Shown one piece after another: positions 41,027 to 49,238 of a stretch of DNA of 64,000 nucleotides. The notes beneath the pieces are model-generated. The model did not search any database and was not told the origin of the DNA. It saw nothing but the letters and a program-made list of their open reading frames with translations. The translations under genes were made by a program, and so were the position numbers. Location: the NCBI RefSeq assembly GCF_029968095.1, contig NZ_JASCIR010000021.1:1-64000 (forward strand), written 5' to 3'. Every line of letters starts with the position of its first letter. Position 1 is the first letter of the stretch. The stretch comes from Streptomyces solicavernae (GTDB taxonomy: Bacteria; Actinomycetota; Actinomycetes; Streptomycetales; Streptomycetaceae).

Positions 41027-41090
41027 GATGCGCCCGGTGGCCGATGCGCGTGGTGGCCGATGCGCGTGGTGGCCGATGCGCGTGGTGGCC
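41027..41090. repeat. Four 16-bp tandem repeats
   Basis: GATGCGCGTGGTGGCC is repeated at 41043-41058, 41059-41074 and 41075-41090, with a variant copy at 41027-41042 and a partial copy following. It is non-coding and close to the DnaA-box cluster. Confidence 0.85.
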
Positions 41091-41266
41091 GATGCGCTGC
41101 GGGAGGCGGGCGTGCCGTGGTTCCAGGTGCGGGCGGCGGTGAGGGATTTCGTACGGCGGCTGCGAGCCCCACCGCGCACAGACCCTCGGTTCAGTGCGCC
41201 GTACCGCCCGCCCCTCCATGCACCGCCCTCCCGGCACCCCTCAGTGCGCCGCCCGCCCGGCACCCC

Positions 41267-41479
41267 TCAGTGCGCCGCCCCGCCCGCCCCCAACAGCCGG
41301 GCCAGGGCCAGGCGGAGGCGGCCGCGGGCCGGGCGTTCGTGCACCACGGCCTCGAAGCGGCGGTGGTCGCGCAGCTCGCGCACCGCGCGCCAGTCGTGGC
41401 TGCCCGGAGCGGGCGGCTGCGGGGTGCCGCGCTGGGCCGCGCGGTAGGAGTCGAGCAGGTACTGCTGGGTGATGCTCAT
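41267..41479 (-). CDS. Small conserved protein, unknown function
   Basis: The 70-residue protein begins MSITQQYLLDSYRAAQRG and contains HDWRAVRELRDHRRFEAVV and an Arg/Leu-rich C-terminus (GRLRLALARLLG). It has no membrane segment or known domain. The length and compact conserved-looking core suggest a real gene. It is divergent from the ArsR-type regulator. Confidence 0.6.
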   Translation of the reverse strand: MSITQQYLLDSYRAAQRGTPQPPAPGSHDWRAVRELRDHRRFEAVVHERPARGRLRLALARLLGAGGAAH

Positions 41480-41670
41480 GACAGGTCGCCTCTCGGGAAT
41501 GCCGCACACAGAGGTGCCGCGCAGAGTTCAGGTGCTGAGAGGGCCCCGCGGAAAGCCCCGGTCGCGTCGACGTCTCCAGAGTGGGCGGGCCCGGGCGGGG
41601 CTGTCGCGTCGATTGACGGGAGCCGTCAATCGACCGGGGCGTTGTCGGACCCGCCGTGCACCATGGGGAC

Positions 41671-42777
41671 ATGAGCGTGACCATCGACATCGCGGGCCTC
41701 CCGCCGGAGCGGATCTCCGTCGTGCCCTCTCCCCTCGCGGAGCTGGGCATGGCGCTGCACGCGCTGAGCGAACCGGGTCACCACCCGGGCCTGCAGGGCT
41801 GGGTCACCGCCGTCTCGGCGGGCCTCGACGCATGCCTCGCCGACCGGCTGTGCGAGGCGGACTTCCTGTGGCGTACGACGTTCTCGGACGTCTTCGCGCC
41901 CTTCGCCGGGATACCGGGCGCCAGGGCGCTGCCCGGCGGCACGCTCGCCGCCGAGCTGGACCTGCTCGACACGCTGAGCGACGAGACGTTCGTCGACATC
42001 GCCCTGGAGTTCACCTGCCAGCTGACGTACGACACGGTGGCGCCGGACCCGTTGAACGACGCTGCGGCGCGCAAGCGGGCCCTTGACCTCGCGGCGGCGC
42101 GCGGCGCGCCCCAAGTCCGTTTCACCAAGCGCCTGCTGGACGACCCGCCGCACATACGGACCTGGTTCCGGCAGCTGATGGAGGACTGCGAGGAGGCGTT
42201 CTTCGCGGACATCTGGGGACGCCTCGAACACCAACTGGCGGCGGACGCCCGGCACAAGACGGAACTGCTGCGCCACAAGGGCCTCAGGGAGACGTTGGGC
42301 GCGGTGTCGGCGGCGGTCGCGCTCGACGAGCGGGCCGAGCGCATCACGGTGGACAAGCTGTCCGAGGGTCGCACGGCGACGGGGGACGGCGGCCTGGTCC
42401 TGGTGCCCACCAGCCTGGGCCGGCCGCACCTGTTCGTGCTGCACCGGTACGGCTGGCAGCCCGCCATCACGTACCCCGTGAGCGCCCCGCGTCCCACCGC
42501 GCCGGCCTCCGTCGAGGAGCTGACGCGCCGTATGGAGGCGCTGGCCCACCCGGTGCGGATGCGGCTCTGCCGGCACCTGGCGCGCGGCGCGTACACCACC
42601 AGCGAGCTGGTGGACGCGCACGGCATGACGGCGCCGGAGATCTCCCGGCACCTCACGGTCCTGAAGAAGGCCGGGCTGCTCACGGCGCGCCGCCGCGGCC
42701 GCTACGTCCTGCATCAGCTGGACCTGACGGCGGTCGCGCGGCTCGGCAGCGATTTCATCGAGGGGGTGCTGCGGTAG
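41671..42777 (+). CDS. ArsR/SmtB-type regulator with DUF5937-like N-terminal domain
   Basis: The 368-residue regulator has a long N-terminal domain of unknown ligand (LAELGMALHALSEPGHHPGLQGWV...) found in actinobacterial regulators. A C-terminal ArsR winged helix follows (RMEALAHPVRMRLCRHLARGAYTTSELVDAHGMTAPEISRHLTVLKKAGLL). There is no obvious metal-binding Cys pair, so it is probably not a metal sensor. ATG 41671 is preferred over the frame start at 41656. Neighbours give no clear target. Confidence 0.88.
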   Translation: MSVTIDIAGLPPERISVVPSPLAELGMALHALSEPGHHPGLQGWVTAVSAGLDACLADRLCEADFLWRTTFSDVFAPFAGIPGARALPGGTLAAELDLLDTLSDETFVDIALEFTCQLTYDTVAPDPLNDAAARKRALDLAAARGAPQVRFTKRLLDDPPHIRTWFRQLMEDCEEAFFADIWGRLEHQLAADARHKTELLRHKGLRETLGAVSAAVALDERAERITVDKLSEGRTATGDGGLVLVPTSLGRPHLFVLHRYGWQPAITYPVSAPRPTAPASVEELTRRMEALAHPVRMRLCRHLARGAYTTSELVDAHGMTAPEISRHLTVLKKAGLLTARRRGRYVLHQLDLTAVARLGSDFIEGVLR

Positions 42778-42839
42778 GTGCCAAACTCTCGGCTCGCTCG
42801 GCCAGGTTCTCGGCTTCGCTCGACCAGGGCCCCCGTCTC

Positions 42840-42862
42840 AACGCCGGAGGGGCTGCATTTGG
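42840..42862. repeat. Short interspersed repeat in a convergent gap
   Basis: AACGCCGGAGGGGCTGCATT and the following bases match the 18481 and 34839 elements with changes, followed by a GGCCGCAGCTTCAGCC stretch. It lies between the convergent ArsR and NarL-type genes and probably serves as a terminator. Confidence 0.4.
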
Positions 42863-42870
42863 CCGCAGCT

Positions 42871-43536
42871 TCAGCCTCCCGCCCGCACCAGCCCCGTCTC
42901 GTACGCGAGGACCACCACCTGGACGCGGTCGCGCAGGGACAGCTTGGTGAGGATGCGGCCGACGTGGGTCTTCACCGTGGCCTCGGAGAGGACCAGGCGG
43001 GCGGCGATCTCGCCGTTCGAGAGGCCCTGGGCGACCAGGATCATCACCTCGCGCTCGCGGTCGGTGAGACGTTCCAGCTCCTTGTGCTGCGGTTCGCGGC
43101 CGGTCTGCGGCAGCATCGGCGCGAAGCGGTCGAGCAGGCGCCGCGTCGTCGAGGGCGCGACGACCGCGTCGCCGCTGTGCACCGAGCGGATCGCACCGAG
43201 GAGTTCGCCGGGCGGCACGTCCTTGAGCATGAACCCGGAGGCGCCCGCCTTCAGCCCGGAGAAGGCGTACTCGTCCAGGTCGAACGTGGTCAGGATCAGC
43301 ACCTTCGGCGGGTTCGGGCCCGAGCAGATGCGGGCCGTGGCCTCCACGCCGTCCAGGCGCGGCATCCGTACGTCCATCAGCACCACGTCGACCGCGGTGG
43401 CGCGCAGCACCTCCAGGGCCTCGGCACCGTCGCCGGCCTCCGCGACGACCTCCATGTCCGGCTGTGCGGCGAGCACCATGCGGAACCCGGTGCGCAGCAG
43501 CACCTGGTCGTCGACGAGCATCACGCGGATCGGCAT
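42871..43536 (-). CDS. NarL/LuxR-type response regulator
   Basis: The 221-residue regulator has a receiver domain (RVMLVDDQVLLRTGF, phospho-Asp in VVLMDVRMPRLDG, Lys in FMLKDVPPGEL) and a C-terminal LuxR helix-turn-helix (LTDREREVMILVAQGLSNGEIAARLVLSEATVKTHVGRILTKL). ATG 43536 fits the family start MPIRVMLVDD. It follows the histidine kinase gene by 70 bp and is its partner. Confidence 0.95.
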   Translation of the reverse strand: MPIRVMLVDDQVLLRTGFRMVLAAQPDMEVVAEAGDGAEALEVLRATAVDVVLMDVRMPRLDGVEATARICSGPNPPKVLILTTFDLDEYAFSGLKAGASGFMLKDVPPGELLGAIRSVHSGDAVVAPSTTRRLLDRFAPMLPQTGREPQHKELERLTDREREVMILVAQGLSNGEIAARLVLSEATVKTHVGRILTKLSLRDRVQVVVLAYETGLVRAGG

Positions 43537-43606
43537 TTCCGGTTCGACCTCCGGGAGGAGCAGGGGCTGACAGGTGTCAGCGGGCGTCAATGGGCGTCAT
43601 TGGGCG

Positions 43607-44809
43607 TCAATGGGCGGGCTTGAGCGGCAGCAGGGCACTGATCCGGAACCCGCCGCCGGGCCGCGGCCCCGCGTCCAGGGTGCCGCCGACCATGCCGACG
43701 CGCTCCCGCATCCCGATGAGTCCGTGGCCACGGCCGTCCGCGCCCCCGTCCTCGTACAGCTCATGCGGGGCGCCCTTGCCGTCGTCCTCGACGAGCAGGC
43801 CGAGCCCGTCGTCGAAGTAGACGATCCGGACGCTGGCCCCCGCGTTGTCGCCGCCGTGCTTGCGCGTGTTGGTGAGCGCCTCCTGCACGATCCGGTACGC
43901 GGTCAGCTCGACGCCGCTGGGCAGCGGGCGCGGGGTGCCCTCGATGCGGAAGTCGACGGTCAGGCCGGAGTGGCGGACCTGCTCGACCAGCTCGTCGATC
44001 TGCTGGACGTCCGGCTGCGGCACGTACTCGCCGCTCTCCTGTTGCTCCCCGGTGCGCAGCACGCCGAGCAGCCGGCGCATCTCGGCGAGCGCCTGCCGGC
44101 CCGTGCCGGAGATCGTCTCCAGGGCCTTCCTGGCCTGGTCGGGCGCGGTGTCCATGACATACGCGGCGCCGTCGGCCTGGACCACCATCACCGAGACGTT
44201 GTGCGCGACCACGTCGTGCAGCTCGCGGGCGATCCGGGCGCGCTCGGCGGCGACCGCGACCTTGGCCTGCGCCTCGCGCTCCTGCTCAAGCCGGGCCGCG
44301 CGCTCTTCCAGCTGGGCGAAGTACGCGCGACGGGTGCGGATCGAGTCGCCGAGCACCCAGGCGAGGGCGAACGGCACCATCGTGAAGCCCGCGATGAGAA
44401 TGTTGCCCCAGACGCCGCTGTGCTCGTTCGGCCAGGCGATCTGCGAGATCGGCGCCGCGCACAGGCCGCCGACGAGCGCGAACCGCCGTGCCCAGTCAGC
44501 CCCTTCGGCCGCCACGGTGTAGATCAGCACCAGCATCGCGAAGTCCGCGGGCAGCACGCTCACATCCGCGATCAGCTGCCCGACCCCCATCGCGGCCACC
44601 AGCAGGAGCATCTGCTCCGGCCACTTGCGGCGCAGCGCGACGGCGAGGCACGCGACGACGGAGAACACGACCTCGGCGACGCCCGGCTCGCGCCCCTGAC
44701 TGTTGCCCTGCGACGCCAGCCCCACGACGGACACCATGAGCAGCACGACAGCCCAGAAGCTGTCGACGCCCGTGGGGTGTCTGCGGAGGAATTCATAGAG
44801 GCGCTGCAC
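43607..44809 (-). CDS. Sensor histidine kinase (HisKA_3/NarX type)
   Basis: The 400-residue kinase has four to five N-terminal membrane helices (through about residue 160) with short loops, typical of intramembrane-sensing kinases such as LiaS/DesK relatives. A coiled segment follows (AQLEERAARLEQEREAQAKVAVAAERARIARELHD), then the H-box RIARELHDVVAHNVSVMV, N-box ALTNTRKHG and G-box GRGHGLIGMRERV. GTG 44809 is used. The ligand is unknown; this class often reports membrane or wall perturbation. Confidence 0.93.
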   Translation of the reverse strand: MQRLYEFLRRHPTGVDSFWAVVLLMVSVVGLASQGNSQGREPGVAEVVFSVVACLAVALRRKWPEQMLLLVAAMGVGQLIADVSVLPADFAMLVLIYTVAAEGADWARRFALVGGLCAAPISQIAWPNEHSGVWGNILIAGFTMVPFALAWVLGDSIRTRRAYFAQLEERAARLEQEREAQAKVAVAAERARIARELHDVVAHNVSVMVVQADGAAYVMDTAPDQARKALETISGTGRQALAEMRRLLGVLRTGEQQESGEYVPQPDVQQIDELVEQVRHSGLTVDFRIEGTPRPLPSGVELTAYRIVQEALTNTRKHGGDNAGASVRIVYFDDGLGLLVEDDGKGAPHELYEDGGADGRGHGLIGMRERVGMVGGTLDAGPRPGGGFRISALLPLKPAH

Positions 44810-44945
44810 ATAACCCAGCGTAGGTACGCGCCACTCGTGCAGGGTCAGCCGCAGGGTCGATCCCGTACGACAGCTCGTACTCCCCAAGGTGGAGGCGCAT
44901 AGCCTTTCCCGTGGGACGGCAGACGTGAGCAGGGCGAGGTGCGGC

Positions 44946-45995
44946 GTGACGGGTGGTGCGGCCGAGACGGCCGGTACGAGTGCGGGGTGGCCGCGGGGCT
45001 GGCGCGAGGCCGCCGAGGAGGCGCTCTACGGCCGCCCGGACGGCTTCTATCTGCGGCCCGAGGGCCCCGCGGGCCACTTCCGTACATCCGTGCACGCCTC
45101 GCCGCTCTTCGCCGAGGCCGTGGCCGGGCTGCTGTGCCGGGTCGACGCCGCGCTCGGCGCCCCGGCGGAGCTGGCCTTCGTCGACGTCGGCGCCGGGCGG
45201 GGCGAGCTGACGGCCGGGGTGCTGCGCGCGCTGCCCGCCGAGGTGGCGGCGCGCGTGCGGGCGTACGCGGTGGAGCGCGCGCCCCGGCCGGAGGCCCTGG
45301 ACGACCCGGGCATCGTGTGGACGGCCCAAGTGCCGCACGGCGTGAGCGGGTTGCTGTTCGCCAACGAGTGGCTGGACAACGTGCCGGTGGACGTGGTCGA
45401 GGTCGACGGCGAGGGCGTGCCGCGCCTGGTGCTGGTCGACCGGGGCGGCGCCGAATCCCTCGGGCCCGAGCCGTCCGGCGCGGACGCGGAGTGGCTGGAG
45501 CGCTGGTGGCCGCTCAAGGCGTGGGAACCCGGGCTGCGCGCGGAGCCGGGCGGTCCGCGCGACGCGGCCTGGGCGGCGGCCGTCGGCTGTCTGGAGCGGG
45601 GCCTCGCGGTGGCCGTGGACTACCACCACACGCGCGGGGCACGACCCGGATTCGGCACCCTGACCGGGTTCCGGGACGGCCACGAGTGCCGGCCCGTGCC
45701 CGACGGCTCCTGCGACCTGACCGCCCATGTGGCGCTCGACGCCTGCGCACTGCCCGGCGCGAAGCTGACCGACCAGCGCACCGCGCTCACCGCACTCGGC
45801 GTCTCGGGCGCCCGGCCCCCGCTGGCCCTGGCGAGCACCGACCCGACCGCGTACGTCCATGCCCTCACGCACGCGGGCGAGGCCGCCGAGCTCACCGCGC
45901 AGGGCGGACTCGGCGACTTCGGCTGGCTGCTCCAGCCCGTGGACGTACCCCTGCGGGCGCTACTTGTCGATGTCACCGACGACGAAGAACAGTGA
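44946..45995 (+). CDS. SAM-dependent methyltransferase, MidA/NDUFAF7-like
   Basis: The 349-residue class I methyltransferase has the SAM-binding motif AFVDVGAGRGELTAGVL. It also has the MidA/NDUFAF7 features YGRPDGFYLRPEGPAGHFRTSVHASPLFAEAVA and LFANEWLDNVPVDVVEVD. In mitochondria NDUFAF7 dimethylates an arginine of the complex I 49-kDa subunit, the homologue of NuoD. Here the gene overlaps the end of a convergent nuoD by 36 bp, so the same target is likely. GTG 44946 has GAGG 6 nt upstream; GTG 44889 would add 19 residues. Confidence 0.85.
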   Translation: MTGGAAETAGTSAGWPRGWREAAEEALYGRPDGFYLRPEGPAGHFRTSVHASPLFAEAVAGLLCRVDAALGAPAELAFVDVGAGRGELTAGVLRALPAEVAARVRAYAVERAPRPEALDDPGIVWTAQVPHGVSGLLFANEWLDNVPVDVVEVDGEGVPRLVLVDRGGAESLGPEPSGADAEWLERWWPLKAWEPGLRAEPGGPRDAAWAAAVGCLERGLAVAVDYHHTRGARPGFGTLTGFRDGHECRPVPDGSCDLTAHVALDACALPGAKLTDQRTALTALGVSGARPPLALASTDPTAYVHALTHAGEAAELTAQGGLGDFGWLLQPVDVPLRALLVDVTDDEEQ

Positions 45996-47120
45996 CCCCA
46001 GAATCGCCACCATGTCGGCGACCAGCGTCCCGGGCAGCAGCTCGGTCAGCGCCTGGATGTTGTTGTACGAGGCGGAGCGCAGCTTGAGGCGGTACGGGGT
46101 CTTCTCGCCCTTGGACACCAGGTAGTAGCCGTTGATGCCGAGGGGGTTCTCCGTCCAGGCGTACGTGTGCCCCTCGGGGGCCTTGAGGACCTTCGGCAGG
46201 CGCTGGTTGATGGGGCCCGGCTCCAGCTCCGCGATCCGGTCCAGGCAGGCGTCGGCGAGGTCCAGGGCGTTGTGCGTCTGCTCCAGGAGGCACTCGAAGC
46301 GGGCCAGGCAGTCGCCCTCCTGCCGCGTCACGACCTTCAGCTCCTGCTGCAGCTCTCCGTACGCGAGGTACGGCTCGTCCCTGCGCAGGTCGAAGTCGAC
46401 GCCGGAGGCACGGGCGATCGGTCCGCTCACCCCGTACGCGTGCACCGCCTCGGGGGTGAGGACGCCCACTCCGCGTGTGCGGCCGCGGAAGATCTCGTTG
46501 CCGAGGACCAGGCGGTCGTACACGTCCATCCGCGAGCGGACCGAGGCAACCCCGTGGCGGGCGCGCGACGTCCAACCGAGCGGAAGGTCCTCCTTGAGGC
46601 CGCCGACGCGGTTGAACATGTAGTGCATGCGGCCGCCGGAGACCTCCTCCATGACGTTCTGGAGCTCCTCCCGCTCCCGGAAGGCATGGAAGACGGGGGT
46701 GATTCCGCCCAGTTCGAGCGGGTACGAACCAAGGAACATCAGATGGTTGAGGACGCGGTTCAGCTCGGCGAGCAGCGTGCGCGTCCACACCGCGCGTTCG
46801 GGCACCTCCATGCCGAGCATCCGCTCGACGGCGAGGACCACGCCCAGCTCGTTGGAGAAGGCGGAGAGCCAGTCGTGGCGGTTGGCCAGCATCACGATCT
46901 GCCGGTAGTCCCGCGCCTCGAAGAGCTTCTCCGCGCCGCGGTGCATATAGCCGATCACCGGCTCGACGTGCTGGATGCGCTCGCCGTCGAGCACCAGGCG
47001 CAGGCGCAGCACGCCGTGGGTGGACGGGTGCTGGGGGCCGATGTTGAGCACCATGTCCGTGCTCTCCGCGGCTCCGCCGACGCCTACGGTCCTGATCTTC
47101 GGATCCGTCTTGGTACTCAT
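45960..47120 (-). CDS. nuoD: NADH-quinone oxidoreductase subunit D (49-kDa type), stand-alone
   Basis: The 386-residue NuoD homologue forms part of the quinone-binding cavity of complex I. It shows IGPQHPSTHGVLRL, GYMHRGAEKLFE, ANRHDWLSAFSNE, ELNRVLNHLMFLG and the C-terminal DMVAILGSLFFVVGDIDK. It is not in a nuo operon, so it is a second copy or a component of a partial complex. ATG 47120. Its 3' end overlaps the methyltransferase gene in convergent orientation. Confidence 0.93.
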   Translation of the reverse strand: MSTKTDPKIRTVGVGGAAESTDMVLNIGPQHPSTHGVLRLRLVLDGERIQHVEPVIGYMHRGAEKLFEARDYRQIVMLANRHDWLSAFSNELGVVLAVERMLGMEVPERAVWTRTLLAELNRVLNHLMFLGSYPLELGGITPVFHAFREREELQNVMEEVSGGRMHYMFNRVGGLKEDLPLGWTSRARHGVASVRSRMDVYDRLVLGNEIFRGRTRGVGVLTPEAVHAYGVSGPIARASGVDFDLRRDEPYLAYGELQQELKVVTRQEGDCLARFECLLEQTHNALDLADACLDRIAELEPGPINQRLPKVLKAPEGHTYAWTENPLGINGYYLVSKGEKTPYRLKLRSASYNNIQALTELLPGTLVADMVAILGSLFFVVGDIDK

Positions 47121-47156
47121 ACGCACAGTGTGTCGTACGGCACTGACATCGATCGA

Positions 47157-47290
47157 GACGGGGACAGGGATGGAGGAGACGGGGACAGGGACAGGGATGG
47201 GGGCGGGGAGAGGCATGAGCAGACGGGGAGGGATGGGGAGGCGGGAGAGGCATGAGCAGACGGGAACAGGGATGAGTAGGCGGAGACAGG
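47157..47290 (+). repeat. Purine-rich degenerate repeat with many G-tracts
   Basis: Variants of GACGGGGACAGGGATG recur through the gap between divergent nuoD and the PH-domain pair. There are more than ten runs of three to five G on the plus strand, enough to allow G-quadruplex structures in the promoter region or leader of either gene. Confidence 0.7.
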
Positions 47291-47306
47291 GATGAAGGGG
47301 ACTTCG

Positions 47307-47825
47307 ATGAGTGCGGCGTCCGCGGGCGGAGAGCCGGTTCCCGGCGGGACGGCGGTGGAGCCGGAGCCCGCCTGGCGGGGGCTGCCGCGGGCCGTGCTCA
47401 CGCTGCGCCGGCTGCTCCTCGTCCTGTGGATGGTGCCGCTGGCCGTGGCCGTCGGGCTGCTCCTCGGGCTCCTCGCGGGCCCGGCATGGGCGGCCTTCGC
47501 CGCGCTGCCCGCGGGCCTGCTGCTGTGGGGCTGGCCGCTGCTCGGCCGCAACTGGCGGTCCTGGCGGTACGCGGAGCGCGCCGACGACCTGCTGATCCAG
47601 CGCGGCGTGCTGTGGCGCGAGGAGACGGTGGTCCCGTACGGCCGGATGCAGCTCGTCGAGGTCGAATCGGGGCCGCTGCAGCGGAAGTTCGGGCTCGCGA
47701 GCCTGCAGCTGCACACCGCGGCCGCGGCGACGGACGCGACGCTGCCGGGGCTCGACCCGCGCGAGGCCGAACGCCTGCGGGACCGGCTCACCGAGCTGGG
47801 CGAGGCACGATCGGCGGGCCTGTGA
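47307..47825 (+). CDS. PH-domain membrane protein (YdbS-like)
   Basis: The 172-residue protein has two membrane helices (RRLLLVLWMVPLAVAVGLLLGLL and AAFAALPAGLLLWGWPLL) followed by a bacterial PH (DUF304) domain with LLIQRGVLWREETVVPYGRMQLVEVESGPLQRKFGLASLQLHT. ATG 47307 has AGGGG 7 nt upstream; ATG 47292 is also possible. It is coupled to the next gene by a GTGA overlap. Confidence 0.88.
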   Translation: MSAASAGGEPVPGGTAVEPEPAWRGLPRAVLTLRRLLLVLWMVPLAVAVGLLLGLLAGPAWAAFAALPAGLLLWGWPLLGRNWRSWRYAERADDLLIQRGVLWREETVVPYGRMQLVEVESGPLQRKFGLASLQLHTAAAATDATLPGLDPREAERLRDRLTELGEARSAGL

Positions 47826-49162
47826 ACCCCACGGACGGACCACCGGCGGAGGCTCCCGGCGCGGGCGCCGTGCAGGAGCGCCGGCTGCACCCCGTCACGC
47901 CCCTGCGCCGCGCCTGGGCGCCCCTCGCGGTCGGGGCCGGCTGGGCGGTGCACGATCCGGACGGCGTGTACCGGCGGGTCACGGACCTGGCCGTGGAGAC
48001 GCTGCTGCTGGGCGGCGCCGGACTCGTCCTCGCGGCCGCCCTCTACGGCTTCCTCAGCTGGTGGTTCACGCACTTCGCGGTGACCGGGACCGAGCTGCGG
48101 ATCCGCACCGGACTGCTCTTCCGTCGCACCGCCCACATCCGCCTCGACCGCCTCCAGGCCGTCGACGTCAACCAGCCGCTGCTCGCCCGCGTCGCCGGCG
48201 TCGCCAAGCTGAAGATGGACGTCATCGGCACGGACTCCAAGGACGAGCTGGCCTACCTGAGCGAGCGGGACGCCACCGCGCTGCGGGCCGAACTCCTCGC
48301 CCGCGCGGCCGGGTTCGCCCCCGAGACGGCCCGGGACGTCGGCGAGGCCCCGGTCGCGAACCTCGTCCACGTACCGCCCAAACAGCTCGCCCTCTCGCTG
48401 CTCCTGACCGGCACGACCTGGGTGCTGCTCGTCGCCGCGCTGGCCGTGCCGCCGCTGCTGTGGCTGGCCACGCACAGCATCGGCCTGCTGATCGGCACCG
48501 GACTGCCGCTGCTCGGCGCGGCGGGCGCGAGCAGCGTGGGGAAGTTCGTGAAGCAGTACGACTGGCGGGTCGGCGCGTCCCCGGACGGCCTGCGGCTCGA
48601 CCACGGGCTGCTCGACAAGGAGCACGAGACGGTGCCGCCCGGCCGCGTCCAGACCGTACGGATCGTGGAGCCGCTGCTGTGGCGGCGGCGCGGCTGGGTG
48701 CGGGTGGAGCTGGACGTCGCCGGGTCGTCGAACAGCGTCCTGGTGCCGGTCGCGCCGCGCGAGCTGGCCGTGTCGGTGATCGCCCGGATCCTGCCGGGCG
48801 TCACGGTGCCGGAGCCGGACGAGCTGTCCCGGCCGCCCGCACGCGCGCGGTGGTGCCTGCCGGTGTGGTGGCGCGGCCACGGACTCGCCGTGACGGACGC
48901 GGTGTTCACGGCCCGGCGCGGGCTGCTCTGCCGCACGCTCAGCCTGGTCCCGCACGCGAAGGTGCAGAGCGTACGGCTCACTCAGGGGCCCTGGGAGCGG
49001 CGCAACGGTGTGGCCGGCCTCCACGTGGAGACCGGTGCGAACACGTCCGTCGCCGCGCGGCTGCGGGACGCGGCGGAGGCGGAACTCCTGCTCCAGGCCC
49101 AGGCGGACCGCTCGCGCACCGGGCGCAGGACGGCGCGGCCGGATCGGTGGATGGCGACGTAG
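47822..49162 (+). CDS. Double PH-domain membrane protein (YdbT-like)
   Basis: The 446-residue partner of the preceding gene has two to three DUF304/bPH2 domains separated by membrane helix pairs (TLLLGGAGLVLAAALYGFL; LLLTGTTWVLLVAALAVPPLLWLATHSIGLL). The repeated motif is seen as LRIRTGLLFRRTAHIRLDRLQAVDV, LRLDHGLLDKEHETVPPGRVQTV and FTARRGLLCRTLSLVPHAKVQSV. The YdbS/YdbT pair of Bacillus influences resistance to membrane-active peptides, so an envelope role is likely. GTG 47822 overlaps the upstream stop. Confidence 0.88.
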   Translation: MNPTDGPPAEAPGAGAVQERRLHPVTPLRRAWAPLAVGAGWAVHDPDGVYRRVTDLAVETLLLGGAGLVLAAALYGFLSWWFTHFAVTGTELRIRTGLLFRRTAHIRLDRLQAVDVNQPLLARVAGVAKLKMDVIGTDSKDELAYLSERDATALRAELLARAAGFAPETARDVGEAPVANLVHVPPKQLALSLLLTGTTWVLLVAALAVPPLLWLATHSIGLLIGTGLPLLGAAGASSVGKFVKQYDWRVGASPDGLRLDHGLLDKEHETVPPGRVQTVRIVEPLLWRRRGWVRVELDVAGSSNSVLVPVAPRELAVSVIARILPGVTVPEPDELSRPPARARWCLPVWWRGHGLAVTDAVFTARRGLLCRTLSLVPHAKVQSVRLTQGPWERRNGVAGLHVETGANTSVAARLRDAAEAELLLQAQADRSRTGRRTARPDRWMAT

Positions 49163-49174
49163 GTCCGGCTGCGC

Positions 49175-49212
49175 GCGAGGGGGCCACGGCCTTCCGGCCG
49201 TGGCCCCCTCGC
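49175..49212. terminator. Strong bidirectional terminator
   Basis: A perfect 17-bp stem (49175-49191 with 49196-49212) and a TTCC tetraloop lie between convergent genes. Confidence 0.88.
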
Positions 49213-49238
49213 AGGTACCTGGTGACGTGCTCCGTGCC

